From: Mycolicibacterium chlorophenolicum
GTDB lineage: Bacteria > Actinomycetota > Actinomycetes > Mycobacteriales > Mycobacteriaceae
DNA length: 64,000 nucleotides
Assembly: GCF_001044235.1 (NCBI RefSeq)
Contig: NZ_JYNL01000001.1
Span: 991-64,990, forward strand
Direction of reading: 5' to 3'
The position numbers were made by a program, and so were the translations under genes. How positions within the stretch are numbered: the stretch's first letter is position 1; each line of letters starts with the position of its first letter. A model generated the notes under the pieces. The model worked only from the letters and a program-made list of their open reading frames with translations. It was not told the origin of the DNA and searched no databases. Positions 36,674 through 46,435 of this stretch are shown piece by piece.

Positions 36674-37267
36674 ATGAGCAGCCTCGATGACCTGTACAGC
36701 CAGATCCCGGTCCAGCAGATCGCCGGCAGACTGGGTGTCGACGAGAGCGAGGTCGACAGCGCCGTCAAGACGCTGGTTCCGGTCCTCGTCGGCGGCCTGC
36801 GGCACAACGCCGAAGATCCCGGCGCCGCCGACAGCATCGCCTCGGCGGCCAGTTCGCATGCCAGCAGCGGCCTGCTCGACGGGGGAGTCAGCGTCGATCA
36901 GGTCGACGAAGCCGACGGGTCCCGCGCGGTCGCGAAGATCTTCGGCGGCAACGACACCGGACAGGTGGCCTCCGCGCTGTCCGGCGGCGGAGCAGGCAAC
37001 AGCGACCTGATCCAGAAACTGCTGCCGATCCTGGCGCCGATCGTGCTCGCCTACATCGGCAAGAGGCTCACCGGTGGTCAGGCCCAGCAGGTCCCCGGGC
37101 AGACCGGCAGCGGCGGCATCGGCGACGTCCTGGGCAGCATCCTCGGTGGGGGCACCGCACCCGGCGGCAACAACCCGCTCGGCAGCATCCTGGGCTCCGT
37201 GTTGGGCGGCGACAAGGCCGGCGGGCTGGGTGACATCCTCGGCGGGCTTCTGGGCGGGAAGAAGTAG
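36674..37267 (+). CDS. DUF937-family protein
   Basis: 197 residues. The N-terminal helical region (SSLDDLYSQIPVQQIAGRLG, VDSAVKTLVPVLVGGLRHN) matches the DUF937/YidB-like fold. The C-terminal third is Gly-rich with repeated LGSILGG/LGSVLGG/LGDILGG units that look like short amphipathic turns. Function unknown. ATG at 36674 preferred; a GTG three codons upstream falls inside the -10 box. Not present at this place in the M. tuberculosis order as I recall it. Confidence 0.75.
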   Translation: MSSLDDLYSQIPVQQIAGRLGVDESEVDSAVKTLVPVLVGGLRHNAEDPGAADSIASAASSHASSGLLDGGVSVDQVDEADGSRAVAKIFGGNDTGQVASALSGGGAGNSDLIQKLLPILAPIVLAYIGKRLTGGQAQQVPGQTGSGGIGDVLGSILGGGTAPGGNNPLGSILGSVLGGDKAGGLGDILGGLLGGKK

Positions 37268-37282
37268 CTCGCAGCGTCTTCC

Positions 37283-37288
37283 TAGAAT
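37283..37288 (+). promoter_or_regulatory. Probable -10 box for leaderless valS
   Basis: TAGAAT, 6 nt before the GTG at 37295, in a 27-bp gap. No ribosome site fits between the hexamer and the start. Confidence 0.6.
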
Positions 37289-37294
37289 GGCTCG

Positions 37295-39961
37295 GTGACC
37301 TCCCAGCCGCTCGCCCCCACCGGACCCTCCGGGCTCGACGCCCTGCCCAAGTCGTGGGACCCCGGGGCGGTCGAGAGTGATCTCTACGTAGGCTGGGTGA
37401 AGGCCGGCTATTTCACCGCCGACCCGGCCAGCGGGAAGCCCCCCTACTCGATCGTGCTGCCCCCGCCGAACGTCACCGGCAGCCTGCACATGGGTCACGC
37501 GCTGGACCACACGCTGATGGACGCGCTGACCCGCCGCAAGCGGATGCAGGGCTACGAGGTGCTGTGGCTGCCCGGCATGGACCACGCGGGCATCGCCACC
37601 CAGACGGTGGTGGAGAAGCAGCTCGCCGTCGACGGCAAGACCAAAGAGGACTTCGGTCGCGAGCTGTTCGTCGAGAAGGTGTGGGACTGGAAGCGCGAAT
37701 CCGGCGGCACCATCGGCGGCCAGATGCGCCGCCTCGGTGACGGCGTCGACTGGAGCCGCGACCGGTTCACCATGGACGAGGGGCTCTCGCGTGCGGTGCG
37801 CACCATCTTCAAGCGGCTGTTCGATGCCGGGCTGATCTATCAGGCCGAGCGATTGGTGAACTGGTCCCCGGTGCTCGAGACGGCGATCTCCGACCTGGAG
37901 GTCAAGTACGAAGACATCGAAGGCGAACTGGTCTCGTTCCGGTACGGGTCGATGTCCGACGACGAGCCGCACCTGGTGGTGGCCACCACGCGTCTGGAGA
38001 CGATGCTGGGCGACACCGCGATCGCCGTGCACCCCGACGACGACCGCTACCGCGACCTCGTCGGTACGACACTGCCCCACCCGTTCCTGGACCGTCAGAT
38101 CATCGTGGTCGCCGACCACCACGTCGACCCCGAATTCGGCACGGGCGCAGTCAAAGTCACCCCGGCACACGACCCGAACGACTTCGAGATCGGCCTGCGG
38201 CACCAGCTGCCGATGCCGTCGATGCTCGACACCAAGGGCCGGATCGCCGACACGGGAACGCGGTTCGACGGCATGGACCGTTTCGAGGCCCGCGTCGCGG
38301 TGCGCGAGGCGCTGGCCGAGCAGGGCCGCATCGTCGCCGAGAAGCGTCCCTATCTGCACAGCGTCGGCCACTCCGAGCGCAGCGGCGAACCGATCGAGCC
38401 GCGGCTGAGCCTGCAGTGGTGGGTGAAGGTCGAGTCGCTGGCCAAGGCCGCCGGTGACGCGGTCCGCAACGGCGACACCGTCATCCATCCGGCCAGCCTG
38501 GAGCCGCGGTGGTTCGCCTGGGTCGACAACATGCACGACTGGTGCATCTCCCGGCAGCTGTGGTGGGGCCACCGCATCCCGATCTGGCACGGCCCCGACG
38601 GTCAGACCGTGTGCGTCGGGCCCGACGAGACGCCGCCGGAGGGCTGGGAACAGGACAGCGACGTCCTCGACACGTGGTTCAGCTCGGCGCTGTGGCCGTT
38701 CTCCACGATGGGCTGGCCCGACCACACCCCCGAGCTGGAGAAGTTCTATCCGACCACCGTGCTGGTGACCGGCTACGACATCCTGTTCTTCTGGGTGGCC
38801 CGGATGATGATGTTCGGCACCTTCGTCGCCGACGATGCCGCGATCACCGGCAACGGAGCCCGTGGGCCGCAGGTCCCGTTCCGGAATGTGTTCCTGCACG
38901 GCCTGATCCGCGACGAGTTCGGCCGCAAGATGAGCAAGTCGCGGGGCAACGGCATCGATCCGCTGGACTGGGTGGAGACGTTCGGCGCCGACGCGCTGCG
39001 CTTCACCCTCGCCCGGGGCGCCAGCCCGGGCGGCGACCTGGCGATCGGCGAGGACCACGCCCGCGCCTCGCGCAACTTCGCCACCAAACTGTTCAACGCC
39101 ACCCGGTTCGCATTGCTCAACGGCGCCAGCCCGGCGCCGCTGCCGCCGCCGCAGGCGCTGACCGACGCCGACAGGTGGATCCTCGGCCGCCTCGAAGAGG
39201 TTCGCGCCGAAGTGGATTCGGCACTGGACGGCTACGAGTTCAACCGGGCCTGCGAGGCGCTCTACCACTTCGCCTGGGACGAGTTCTGTGACTGGTACGT
39301 CGAACTCGCCAAAGTGCAACTCGGCGAGGGTGTTTCCCACACAACCGCGGTGCTCGCCGCGGTGCTCGACACGCTGCTCAAGCTGCTGCACCCGGTGATG
39401 CCGTTCGTCACCGAGGTGCTCTGGAAGACGCTCACCGGTGGGGAGTCGCTGGTGATCGCCGAATGGCCCACCGCCAGTGGGATTCCCGTCGACGCCGCCG
39501 CGGCGCAGCGGATCGCCGACATGCAGAAGCTGATCACCGAGGTGCGCCGGTTCCGCAGCGACCAGGGGCTGGCCGACCGGCAGAAGGTGCCGGCGCGGCT
39601 GTCGGGCATCGACGCCGCGAACCTGGACGCCCACGTGCCCGCGGTGACCGCGCTGGCCTGGCTCACCCCGCCGGCCGAGGGCTTCGCGGCCTCGGCGTCG
39701 GTGGAGGTCCGGCTCTCCGGCGGCACCGTGCTGGTGGAGGTCGACACGTCGGGCACCGTCGACGTCGAGGCCGAGCGGCGCCGGCTGGAGAAGGATCTGG
39801 CCGCCGCGCAGAAGGAGTTGTCGGGCACCTCGGCCAAGCTGGGCAACGACGCCTTCCTGGCCAAGGCCCCCGCCGAGGTCGTCGACAAGATCCGGGCGCG
39901 GCGCGATCTCGCCGCAGAGGAAGTGGAGCGGATCACGGCACGGCTGGCTGCCCTGACGTGA
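37295..39961 (+). CDS. valS: Valyl-tRNA synthetase
   Basis: 888 residues, normal for bacterial ValRS. Class I signature HMGH at 65-68 ([16 protein letters not shown]) and KMSKS at about 545-549. The editing domain lies between, and a C-terminal coiled coil ([20 protein letters not shown]) ends the protein, as in ValRS only. GTG start, apparently leaderless. The stop TGA is overlapped by the folC GTG. Ortholog of Rv2448c. Confidence 0.96.
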   Translation: MTSQPLAPTGPSGLDALPKSWDPGAVESDLYVGWVKAGYFTADPASGKPPYSIVLPPPNVTGSLHMGHALDHTLMDALTRRKRMQGYEVLWLPGMDHAGIATQTVVEKQLAVDGKTKEDFGRELFVEKVWDWKRESGGTIGGQMRRLGDGVDWSRDRFTMDEGLSRAVRTIFKRLFDAGLIYQAERLVNWSPVLETAISDLEVKYEDIEGELVSFRYGSMSDDEPHLVVATTRLETMLGDTAIAVHPDDDRYRDLVGTTLPHPFLDRQIIVVADHHVDPEFGTGAVKVTPAHDPNDFEIGLRHQLPMPSMLDTKGRIADTGTRFDGMDRFEARVAVREALAEQGRIVAEKRPYLHSVGHSERSGEPIEPRLSLQWWVKVESLAKAAGDAVRNGDTVIHPASLEPRWFAWVDNMHDWCISRQLWWGHRIPIWHGPDGQTVCVGPDETPPEGWEQDSDVLDTWFSSALWPFSTMGWPDHTPELEKFYPTTVLVTGYDILFFWVARMMMFGTFVADDAAITGNGARGPQVPFRNVFLHGLIRDEFGRKMSKSRGNGIDPLDWVETFGADALRFTLARGASPGGDLAIGEDHARASRNFATKLFNATRFALLNGASPAPLPPPQALTDADRWILGRLEEVRAEVDSALDGYEFNRACEALYHFAWDEFCDWYVELAKVQLGEGVSHTTAVLAAVLDTLLKLLHPVMPFVTEVLWKTLTGGESLVIAEWPTASGIPVDAAAAQRIADMQKLITEVRRFRSDQGLADRQKVPARLSGIDAANLDAHVPAVTALAWLTPPAEGFAASASVEVRLSGGTVLVEVDTSGTVDVEAERRRLEKDLAAAQKELSGTSAKLGNDAFLAKAPAEVVDKIRARRDLAAEEVERITARLAALT

Positions 39962-41376
39962 GTTCCCCCGAACCGGCACCCGACGAGATCGCAGCGCTTC
40001 TGCAGGTCGAGCACCTGCTCGACCAGCGCTGGCCGGAGACCAAGATCGAGCCCAGCACGGCCCGCATCGCGGCGCTGCTGGAACTGCTGGGCTCCCCGCA
40101 GCGGGGCTACCCGTCGATCCACATCGCCGGCACCAACGGCAAGACCTCGGTGGCGCGCATGGTCGATGCGCTGCTGACCGCGCTGCACCGCCGCACCGGC
40201 CGCACCACCAGCCCGCACCTGCAGTCCGCGGTCGAACGCATCTCGATCGACGGCAGACCGATCAGCCCGGCCACCTATGTGGACACCTACCGGGAGGTCG
40301 AGCCCTTCGTCGAGCTCGTCGACCGGAAGTCGGAGGCCGCCGGAGGCCCGCGCTGCAGCAAGTTCGAGGTGGTGACCGCGATGGCGTTCGCCGCGTTCGC
40401 CGACGCACCGATCGACGTCGCCGTCGTCGAGGTCGGCCTCGGCGGACGGTGGGACGCCACGAACGTGGTCAACGCACCCGTCGCCGTGATCACCCCGATC
40501 GGCATGGACCACACCGACTACCTCGGCGACACGATCGCCGAGATCGCCGGCGAGAAGGCCGGGATCATCACCCGGCAGGCCGACGACCTGGTGCCCACCG
40601 ACACCGTCGCGGTGATCGCCCGCCAGGCTCCCGAGGCCATGGAGGTGCTGCTCGCGGCCGCGGTGCGCGCCGACGCCGCGGTCGCCCGCGAGGACGCCGA
40701 GTTCACGGTGCTGGGCCGCCAGGTCGCGATCGGCGGGCAGATGCTCGAGCTGCAGGGCCTCGGCGGGGTGTATTCCGACATCTTCCTTCCGCTGCACGGC
40801 GAGCACCAGGCCCACAACGCCGTGCTGGCGCTGGCCGCCGTCGAGGCGTTCTTCGGCGCCGGGGCGCAGCGCCAACTCGACGTCGACGCCGTGCGGGCCG
40901 GCTTCGCGGCGGTGACCTCGCCCGGCCGGCTGGAGCGGATGCGCAACGCGCCGACGGTGTTCATCGACGCCGCGCACAACCCGGCCGGCGCTGCGGCGCT
41001 GGCGTCGGCGTTGACCGACGAGTTCGACTTCCGGTTCCTGGTCGGCGTCGTCTCGGTGATGGCGGACAAGGACACCGACGGCATCCTGGCCGCGCTGGAG
41101 CCGGTGTTCGATCAGATCGTGGTGACCACCAACGGTTCCCCTCGGGCGCTGGAGGTCGAGGCGCTGACGGTCAAGGCCGAGGAGATCTTCGGTCCCGAGC
41201 GCGTCGTCGCCGCGGCCACGCTGCCCGACGCGATCGAGACGGCCACCGCGCTGGTGGAGGAGTCGGGCGGTGACGTCGACGGCGCCGGCGGCATGAGCGG
41301 TGCCGGCATCGTCATCACCGGTTCGGTCGTCACCGCCGGGGTCGCGCGCACCCTGTTCGGCAAGGACCCGGCATGA
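39958..41376 (+). CDS. folC: Folylpolyglutamate synthase / dihydrofolate synthase
   Basis: 472 residues. Adds glutamates to folates (and glutamate to dihydropteroate). Mur-ligase fold: P-loop [14 protein letters not shown] (about 55-68), [33 protein letters not shown], and [18 protein letters not shown]. The GTG at 39958 overlaps the valS stop by 4 bp (GTGA); the open frame further upstream lies inside valS. Ortholog of Rv2447c. Confidence 0.94.
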   Translation: MSSPEPAPDEIAALLQVEHLLDQRWPETKIEPSTARIAALLELLGSPQRGYPSIHIAGTNGKTSVARMVDALLTALHRRTGRTTSPHLQSAVERISIDGRPISPATYVDTYREVEPFVELVDRKSEAAGGPRCSKFEVVTAMAFAAFADAPIDVAVVEVGLGGRWDATNVVNAPVAVITPIGMDHTDYLGDTIAEIAGEKAGIITRQADDLVPTDTVAVIARQAPEAMEVLLAAAVRADAAVAREDAEFTVLGRQVAIGGQMLELQGLGGVYSDIFLPLHGEHQAHNAVLALAAVEAFFGAGAQRQLDVDAVRAGFAAVTSPGRLERMRNAPTVFIDAAHNPAGAAALASALTDEFDFRFLVGVVSVMADKDTDGILAALEPVFDQIVVTTNGSPRALEVEALTVKAEEIFGPERVVAAATLPDAIETATALVEESGGDVDGAGGMSGAGIVITGSVVTAGVARTLFGKDPA

Positions 41377-41762
41377 GCACGCCTGCCGCACCGCCCGATC
41401 CGTGGAAGAGCTTCCGCGGCGTCATGGCCGGCACGCTGATCCTCGAAGCCATCGTCGTGCTGCTCGCGCTCCCGGTCATCGGCGCGGTCGGCGGAGGCCT
41501 GACGGCGGCGTCCACGGCGTATGTGGTCGGGGTGGCGGTGGTGCTGATCCTGATGGCGGGCGTGCAGCGCCGACCCTGGGCGATCTGGGCGAACGTGGGC
41601 GTGCAGCTGCTGCTGGTCGCCGGCTGGCTCATCTACCCGGGAGTCGGGTTCATCGGTCTGCTGTTCCTCGTCGTGTGGCTGCTGATCGCGTACCTGCGTG
41701 CCGAGGTGCTCCGCCGGCAGAAGCGCGGCCTTCTCCCGGGTCAGCAGCCCGATCCCGAGTAG
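41373..41762 (+). CDS. DUF4233 small membrane protein (Rv2446c-like)
   Basis: 129 residues with four hydrophobic segments (about 18-38, 45-65, 72-88, 90-110) and a charged C-terminus. It matches the actinobacterial DUF4233 proteins that always follow folC. ATGA overlap with folC suggests co-translation. Function unknown. The last base of its TAG is the first base of the 61-bp tandem repeat. Confidence 0.85.
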   Translation: MSTPAAPPDPWKSFRGVMAGTLILEAIVVLLALPVIGAVGGGLTAASTAYVVGVAVVLILMAGVQRRPWAIWANVGVQLLLVAGWLIYPGVGFIGLLFLVVWLLIAYLRAEVLRRQKRGLLPGQQPDPE

Positions 41763-41896
41763 TCGCCCGACTGTGCCAAGAGGTCGGGCTCCTCAACGCG
41801 GCTCGTCCCTCGCCGCTTGATCGTCGCCCGACTGTGCCAAGAGGTCGGGCTCCTCAACGCGGCTCGTCCCTCGCCGCTTGATCGTCGCCCGACTGT
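41762..41896. repeat. 61-bp tandem duplication with hairpins
   Basis: Two exact copies of a 61-bp unit (41762-41822 and 41823-41883) and then the first 13 bases of a third (41884-41896). Each unit contains GCCCGAC and GTCGGGC separated by 11 nt, able to form a 7-bp hairpin. The repeat fills nearly the whole gap between the DUF4233 gene and ndk. The third partial copy runs straight into the ndk -10 box. Slippage-type expansion of a terminator-like unit is the simplest reading; copy number may vary between strains. Confidence 0.93.
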
Positions 41897-41901
41897 AGGC
41901 T
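41896..41901 (+). promoter_or_regulatory. Probable -10 box for leaderless ndk
   Basis: TAGGCT, 7 nt before the GTG at 41909. Its first base is the last base shared with the 61-bp repeat, so the repeat end and the promoter abut. Any -35 element must lie inside the repeat. Confidence 0.55.
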
Positions 41902-41908
41902 GTCGGCC

Positions 41909-42319
41909 GTGTCTGAGCGAACCCTCGTCCTCATCAAGCCCGACGGCGTGCAGCGCCGCCTCGTCGGGGAGATCATCAGCCGGATCGAAGCCAAGGGGCT
42001 GACCGTCGCCGCGCTGGAACTGAAGAACGTCGACGACGAGCTGGCGCGCGCCCACTACGCCGAGCACGACGGCAAACCGTTCTTCGGGTCACTGCTGGAA
42101 TTCATCACCTCCGGGCCCGTGGTCGCGGCCATCCTCGAGGGCCCGCGGGCGGTGGCGGCGTTCCGTCAGCTGGCCGGTGGCACCGATCCCGTGGAGAAGG
42201 CCGTCCCCGGCACGATCCGCGGTGACCTCGGCCTGGAGACGCAGTACAACCTGGTCCACGGATCCGACTCGGCCGAGTCGGCAGCCCGCGAGATCGAGCT
42301 CTGGTTCCCCGGCCGCTGA
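41909..42319 (+). CDS. ndk: Nucleoside diphosphate kinase
   Basis: 136 residues, typical length. Transfers phosphate between nucleoside di- and triphosphates. [18 protein letters not shown] at the N-terminus and the active-site NLVHGSDS with phospho-His117. GTG start, no ribosome site, promoter hexamer 7 nt upstream. Ortholog of Rv2445c. Confidence 0.96.
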   Translation: MSERTLVLIKPDGVQRRLVGEIISRIEAKGLTVAALELKNVDDELARAHYAEHDGKPFFGSLLEFITSGPVVAAILEGPRAVAAFRQLAGGTDPVEKAVPGTIRGDLGLETQYNLVHGSDSAESAAREIELWFPGR

Positions 42320-42628
42320 GCGGCGCGCCGACCCGCTGACGCCGCGTTTCGGGTCCACCCGCAGTGATGTGGGATACTGGGGCCGGGTGACCGGCCTGAC
42401 AACCCGGGTTGGTCATCCGGATGAAGACTTCGACGACTGCGACCATCGTTACCCACGGTGTGGCGCCGACCGTCCAGCCATCATTCAGACCGGCACCGAG
42501 ACCGATCCTCCGGGATCACTCGGAGCGAGACCAACAACAGTTCGGGAGTGACTGGCCCGGGCGCAATAGTCAAAAGCCCTCGCGTGGCCGCGTCAGCAAC
42601 GACGCGCCCGGGGGCTTGAGGAGAATAC
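42320..42628 (+). promoter_or_regulatory. rne promoter and long 5' leader with a hairpin next to the ribosome site
   Basis: 309 bp without a gene. GGGATACT around 42371-42378 is a plausible -10, which would give a leader of about 240 nt. Just before the ribosome site GAGGAG (42618-42623), AAGCCC (42574-42579) pairs with GGGCTT (42612-42617), and CGCGT (42581-42585) with ACGCG (42602-42606). Known: E. coli rne is controlled through its own leader by RNase E. Similar feedback here is inference. Confidence 0.5.
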
Positions 42629-45574
42629 GTGGCCGACAATGAGAATCTGCACGATCCCGCCCACGCTCTCCCGGAAGAGCCCCAGCAGACCGCTGGCTCG
42701 ACCGGTGAGGCGGCGGCCCCACCGCCCGAACGGCTGAGGGTTCACTCCCTGGCCCGGGTGCTCGGCACCACCAGCAGGCGCATCATCGACGCGCTGGTCG
42801 AACTCGACGGCCGCACCCGCAGCGCGCACTCCACCATCGGCCGCGAAGAGGCCGACCGGGTGCGCGAGGCGCTCGCCGAACCGGCGCCCGAGGCCCCCGC
42901 GGCCCCCGCCCCCGAACCCGAGATCGCTGTCCCCGCGGCCGACGTCACCGACGTCGCCGAGGCCCCTGAGCCCGAGGCCGCGCCGGAAGAAGAGCCCGAG
43001 TCGCGGCTGATCCTGGAGACTCCCGCCCCTGCAGAGGCCGAGCCCGCCGACTATCTGCCGCTGTTCGTCGCGCCGCAGCCGGTGCGTCTCGTGCCGGACA
43101 CCGACGCCGGCGACGAGAGCGACGACGACGACACCGACGACGACGAGGACGACACCGAGACGGACTCCGACGAGGAGCAGTCCGAACGTCCGTCGGCCAA
43201 GCGCCGTCGTCGCGGCCGTCGCGGCCGCGGCCGCGGGCGGGGCGAGCAGAACGGCGACGACGCCAACGCCGACGACGAGGACCAGTCCGCCGACGCGGGC
43301 GAGACCTCCGAGAACGGTGAGGAGTCCGACGAGGACAACGCCGAGGACGACGGCAACGGCGGGGAGGGCGGCAACCGCCGCCGGCGCCGGCGGCGGCGCC
43401 GCAAGTCCGGCTCGGGCGACGACGGCGACGCCTCGCCCGACGATCCGCCCAACACCGTCGTGCACGAACGCGAGCCCCGGCAGTCGGGCAAGGGCAACAA
43501 GAGCTCCAGCGACTCCGAGATCCAGGGCATCAGCGGCTCGACCCGGCTCGAGGCCAAGCGCCAGCGCCGTAGGGACGGTCGCGACGCCGGCCGTCGCCGC
43601 CCGCCGATCCTCAGCGAGGCCGAGTTCCTCGCCCGGCGCGAGGCCGTCGAACGCACCATGGTGGTCCGCGACAAGGTCCGCACCGAGCCCCCGCACGAAG
43701 GCGCCCGCTACACGCAGATCGCGGTGCTCGAGGACGGTGTGGTCGTCGAACACTTCGTGACGTCGGCAGCGTCGGCGTCGCTGGTGGGCAACATCTATCT
43801 CGGCATCGTGCAGAACGTGCTGCCCTCGATGGAGGCGGCGTTCGTCGACATCGGCCGCGGCCGCAACGGTGTGCTCTACGCCGGTGAGGTGAACTGGGAG
43901 GCCGCCGGCCTCGGCGGCGCCCAGCGCAAGATCGAGCAGGCCCTCAAGCCCGGCGACTACGTCGTCGTGCAGGTCAGCAAGGACCCGGTCGGACACAAGG
44001 GCGCCCGCCTCACCACGCAGGTGTCGCTGGCGGGCCGCTACCTGGTGTACGTGCCCGGCGCGTCGTCGACGGGCATCAGCCGCAAGCTGCCCGACACCGA
44101 GCGGCAGCGCCTGAAGGAGATCCTGCGCGAGGTCGTTCCCTCCGATGCGGGCGTGATCATCCGGACCGCGTCCGAGGGCGTCAAGGAAGACGACATCCGC
44201 AGCGACGTCGAGCGCCTGCAGGGTCGGTGGAACGAGATCGAGGCCAAGGCCGCCGAGATCACCGCGAAGAAGGCCGGCGCCGCGGTGGCCCTCTACGAAG
44301 AGCCCGATGTGCTGGTCAAGGTGATCCGCGACCTGTTCAACGAGGACTTCTCCGGCCTCATCGTGTCGGGCGACGACGCGTGGAACACCATCAACGACTA
44401 CGTGACCGCGGTGGCGCCCGAACTGCTGCCGCGGATGACGAAATACGAGCCCGCCGGCTCCGACGGGCCCGACGTGTTCGCCGTGCACCGCATCGACGAA
44501 CAACTGGCCAAGGCGCTGGACCGCAAGGTGTGGCTGCCGTCGGGCGGCACCCTGGTGATCGACCGCACCGAGGCCATGACCGTCGTCGACGTCAACACCG
44601 GCAAGTTCACCGGCTCGGGCGGCAACCTCGAACAGACGGTCACCCGCAACAACCTCGAGGCAGCCGAGGAGATCGTGCGCCAACTGCGGCTGCGCGACAT
44701 CGGCGGCATCGTGGTGATCGACTTCATCGACATGGTGCTGGAGTCCAACCGTGACCTGGTGCTGCGCCGGCTCACCGAGGCGCTGGCCCGGGACCGCACC
44801 CGCCACCAGGTCTCCGAGGTGACGTCGCTGGGTCTGGTGCAGCTGACCCGCAAGAAGTTGGGCACCGGCCTCATCGAGGCGTTCTCGACGTCGTGCACGC
44901 ACTGCGGGGGCCGCGGCATCGTCCTGCACGGTGACCCGGTGGACTCCGCATCCGGCAACGGGCGCAAGTCCGAGCCGGGCAGCAATGGCGGCGGCGGTGG
45001 TGGCGGCGGTGGCCGCCGCGGCAAGCGCGGCAAGCGCGGCGGCGCCCGCGAGCAGGAGGTGCAGGTGGCCAAGGTGCCGGCGCACCTGCCCGGCGAGCAC
45101 CCGATGTTCAAGGCGATGGCCGCGGCCAACGGCAAGCACGAGGACGACGGCGACGAGCACGACGAGGAGTCGACCGACGTCGTCGACGAGACCGTCGAGC
45201 TGGAGCCGGGCACCGTGCGCCGGGGAATCACCGACGACGACGACGACACCGACGACGAGTTCGAGGACGACGAGGACTCGGACGACGACGACTCGGACGA
45301 CGACGACTCGGACGACGATGAGGACTCCGAGGAGATCGATCTCGACTCGGACGACGAGGACGACGACATCGACGACGACATCGAGGTCATCGACGACTCC
45401 GATGACTCGGACGACGACGATTCGGACGAGGACGACGATGACGAGGATGAGGACGACGACGAGGACGAGGACGACTCGGACGAGGACGACGAGCCTGCGC
45501 CTGTCGTCGCCGCTCCGGTCCGCCAGCGCCGGCGGGCCGCGGCACGACCTGCCGGTCCACCCAGCCAGGACTGA
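42629..45574 (+). CDS. rne: Ribonuclease E/G
   Basis: 981 residues. Main RNA-decay endonuclease. A long acidic/Arg-rich disordered N-terminus (about 1-340, with KRRRRGRRGRGRGRG) precedes the catalytic core. The core has an S1 domain (NIYLGIVQNVLPSMEAAFVD near 390), then the DNase-I-like site with VVDVNTGKFTG and IVVIDFIDM carrying the metal Asp residues, and the zinc link CTHCGGRG near 755. The C-terminal tail has a very long Asp/Ser/Glu run (about 865-955). GTG start. Position matches Rv2444c. Confidence 0.95.
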   Translation: MADNENLHDPAHALPEEPQQTAGSTGEAAAPPPERLRVHSLARVLGTTSRRIIDALVELDGRTRSAHSTIGREEADRVREALAEPAPEAPAAPAPEPEIAVPAADVTDVAEAPEPEAAPEEEPESRLILETPAPAEAEPADYLPLFVAPQPVRLVPDTDAGDESDDDDTDDDEDDTETDSDEEQSERPSAKRRRRGRRGRGRGRGEQNGDDANADDEDQSADAGETSENGEESDEDNAEDDGNGGEGGNRRRRRRRRRKSGSGDDGDASPDDPPNTVVHEREPRQSGKGNKSSSDSEIQGISGSTRLEAKRQRRRDGRDAGRRRPPILSEAEFLARREAVERTMVVRDKVRTEPPHEGARYTQIAVLEDGVVVEHFVTSAASASLVGNIYLGIVQNVLPSMEAAFVDIGRGRNGVLYAGEVNWEAAGLGGAQRKIEQALKPGDYVVVQVSKDPVGHKGARLTTQVSLAGRYLVYVPGASSTGISRKLPDTERQRLKEILREVVPSDAGVIIRTASEGVKEDDIRSDVERLQGRWNEIEAKAAEITAKKAGAAVALYEEPDVLVKVIRDLFNEDFSGLIVSGDDAWNTINDYVTAVAPELLPRMTKYEPAGSDGPDVFAVHRIDEQLAKALDRKVWLPSGGTLVIDRTEAMTVVDVNTGKFTGSGGNLEQTVTRNNLEAAEEIVRQLRLRDIGGIVVIDFIDMVLESNRDLVLRRLTEALARDRTRHQVSEVTSLGLVQLTRKKLGTGLIEAFSTSCTHCGGRGIVLHGDPVDSASGNGRKSEPGSNGGGGGGGGGRRGKRGKRGGAREQEVQVAKVPAHLPGEHPMFKAMAAANGKHEDDGDEHDEESTDVVDETVELEPGTVRRGITDDDDDTDDEFEDDEDSDDDDSDDDDSDDDEDSEEIDLDSDDEDDDIDDDIEVIDDSDDSDDDDSDEDDDDEDEDDDEDEDDSDEDDEPAPVVAAPVRQRRRAAARPAGPPSQD

Positions 45575-45579
45575 GCGGT

Positions 45580-45609
45580 TTGACCCTCTCCCCGCTGGTC
45601 ACGTACCCT
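45580..45609 (+). promoter_or_regulatory. Promoter of rplU-rpmA
   Basis: TTGACC (45580-45585), 18-nt spacer, TACCCT (45604-45609), a good SigA-type pair. It gives a leader of about 120 nt before rplU. In the leader CCTGCCC (45629-45635) pairs with GGGCAGG (45648-45654), consistent with ribosomal-protein leader control. Confidence 0.7.
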
Positions 45610-45734
45610 TGACCAGTTGTCTCCAGGGCCTGCCCACGGCGGGCCCGGGGCAGGGACTGCAGATCCCGCACCCAGACCCGCACGCACACCCTCGGGTGAT
45701 GCGCGCCCGCACGCGAAGTAGAGGATGACCAACG

Positions 45735-46058
45735 ATGGCAGCGCAAACAGCCACGTACGCGATCGTCAAGACCGGTGGCAAGCAGTACAAGGTCGCCGCC
45801 GGTGACATCGTCAAGGTGGAGAAGCTCGACGTCGAGCCCGGCGGCACCGTGTCGCTGCCCGTCGCACTGGTCGTGGACGGCGCCAACGTGACCACCGACG
45901 CCAAGGCGTTGGAGAAGGTCGCGGTCACCGGCGAGGTGCTCGAGCACACCAAGGGCCCGAAGATCCGCATCCACAAGTTCAAGAACAAGACCGGCTATCA
46001 CAAGCGCCAGGGGCACCGTCAGCAGCTGACGGTCCTCAAGGTCACCGGCATCAAGTAG
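45735..46058 (+). CDS. rplU: 50S ribosomal protein L21
   Basis: 107 residues; the L21 pattern [24 protein letters not shown] at the start and [14 protein letters not shown] with LTVLKVTGI at the end. AGAGGA ribosome site. Directly followed by rpmA. Ortholog of Rv2442c. Confidence 0.97.
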   Translation: MAAQTATYAIVKTGGKQYKVAAGDIVKVEKLDVEPGGTVSLPVALVVDGANVTTDAKALEKVAVTGEVLEHTKGPKIRIHKFKNKTGYHKRQGHRQQLTVLKVTGIK

Positions 46059-46075
46059 GGACGGGAGCGACAGAC

Positions 46076-46342
46076 ATGGCACACAAGAAGGGCGCTTCCA
46101 GCTCACGCAACGGGCGCGACTCCGCCGCCCAGCGGCTCGGCGTGAAGCGGTTCGGCGGTCAGGTCGTCAAGGCCGGCGAGATCCTGGTGCGGCAGCGCGG
46201 CACCCACTTCCATCCCGGTGTGAACGTCGGCCGCGGTGGCGACGACACGCTGTTCGCGACCGCCCCCGGCGCTGTCGAATTCGGCACCAAGCGTGGCCGC
46301 AAGTTCGTCAACGTCGTGCGCGTCGTCCGCACCGACGCCTGA
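46076..46342 (+). CDS. rpmA: 50S ribosomal protein L27
   Basis: 88 residues; the L27 start [21 protein letters not shown] and the motif [28 protein letters not shown] (given in part) are diagnostic. No cleavable N-terminal extension. 17 bp after rplU. Ortholog of Rv2441c. Confidence 0.97.
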   Translation: MAHKKGASSSRNGRDSAAQRLGVKRFGGQVVKAGEILVRQRGTHFHPGVNVGRGGDDTLFATAPGAVEFGTKRGRKFVNVVRVVRTDA

Positions 46343-46435
46343 CTTCTTTCTCCATCGTCGAGATCGACGTTGCGGTGCCGTGCACACGCACGATCGCGCC
46401 CACACGTCGGTTTCGGCTGAGAGAGGAGGACTCCG

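Noticed and set aside
35315..39979. Very long minus-strand open frame (about 1550 codons) opposite valS and neighbours
   Set aside because: It lies antisense to genes with diagnostic motifs (valS HMGH and KMSKS), is rich in Arg/His/Gly/Val of the kind expected from high-GC third-position bias, and matches no domain.
41762..41896. Direct repeats taken as a CRISPR fragment
   Set aside because: The two units are adjacent with no spacers, 61 bp long, and no cas gene is near; this is a tandem duplication.
42320..42628. tRNA or small RNA gene in the rne upstream region
   Set aside because: No cloverleaf arms or T-loop GTTCGA-type string; structure is better explained as the rne leader.
42593..45160. 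Long minus-strand frame opposite rne
   Set aside because: Antisense shadow of a GC-rich gene, with low-complexity Leu/Val/Ala/Gly composition; the rne frame carries S1, catalytic and zinc motifs.
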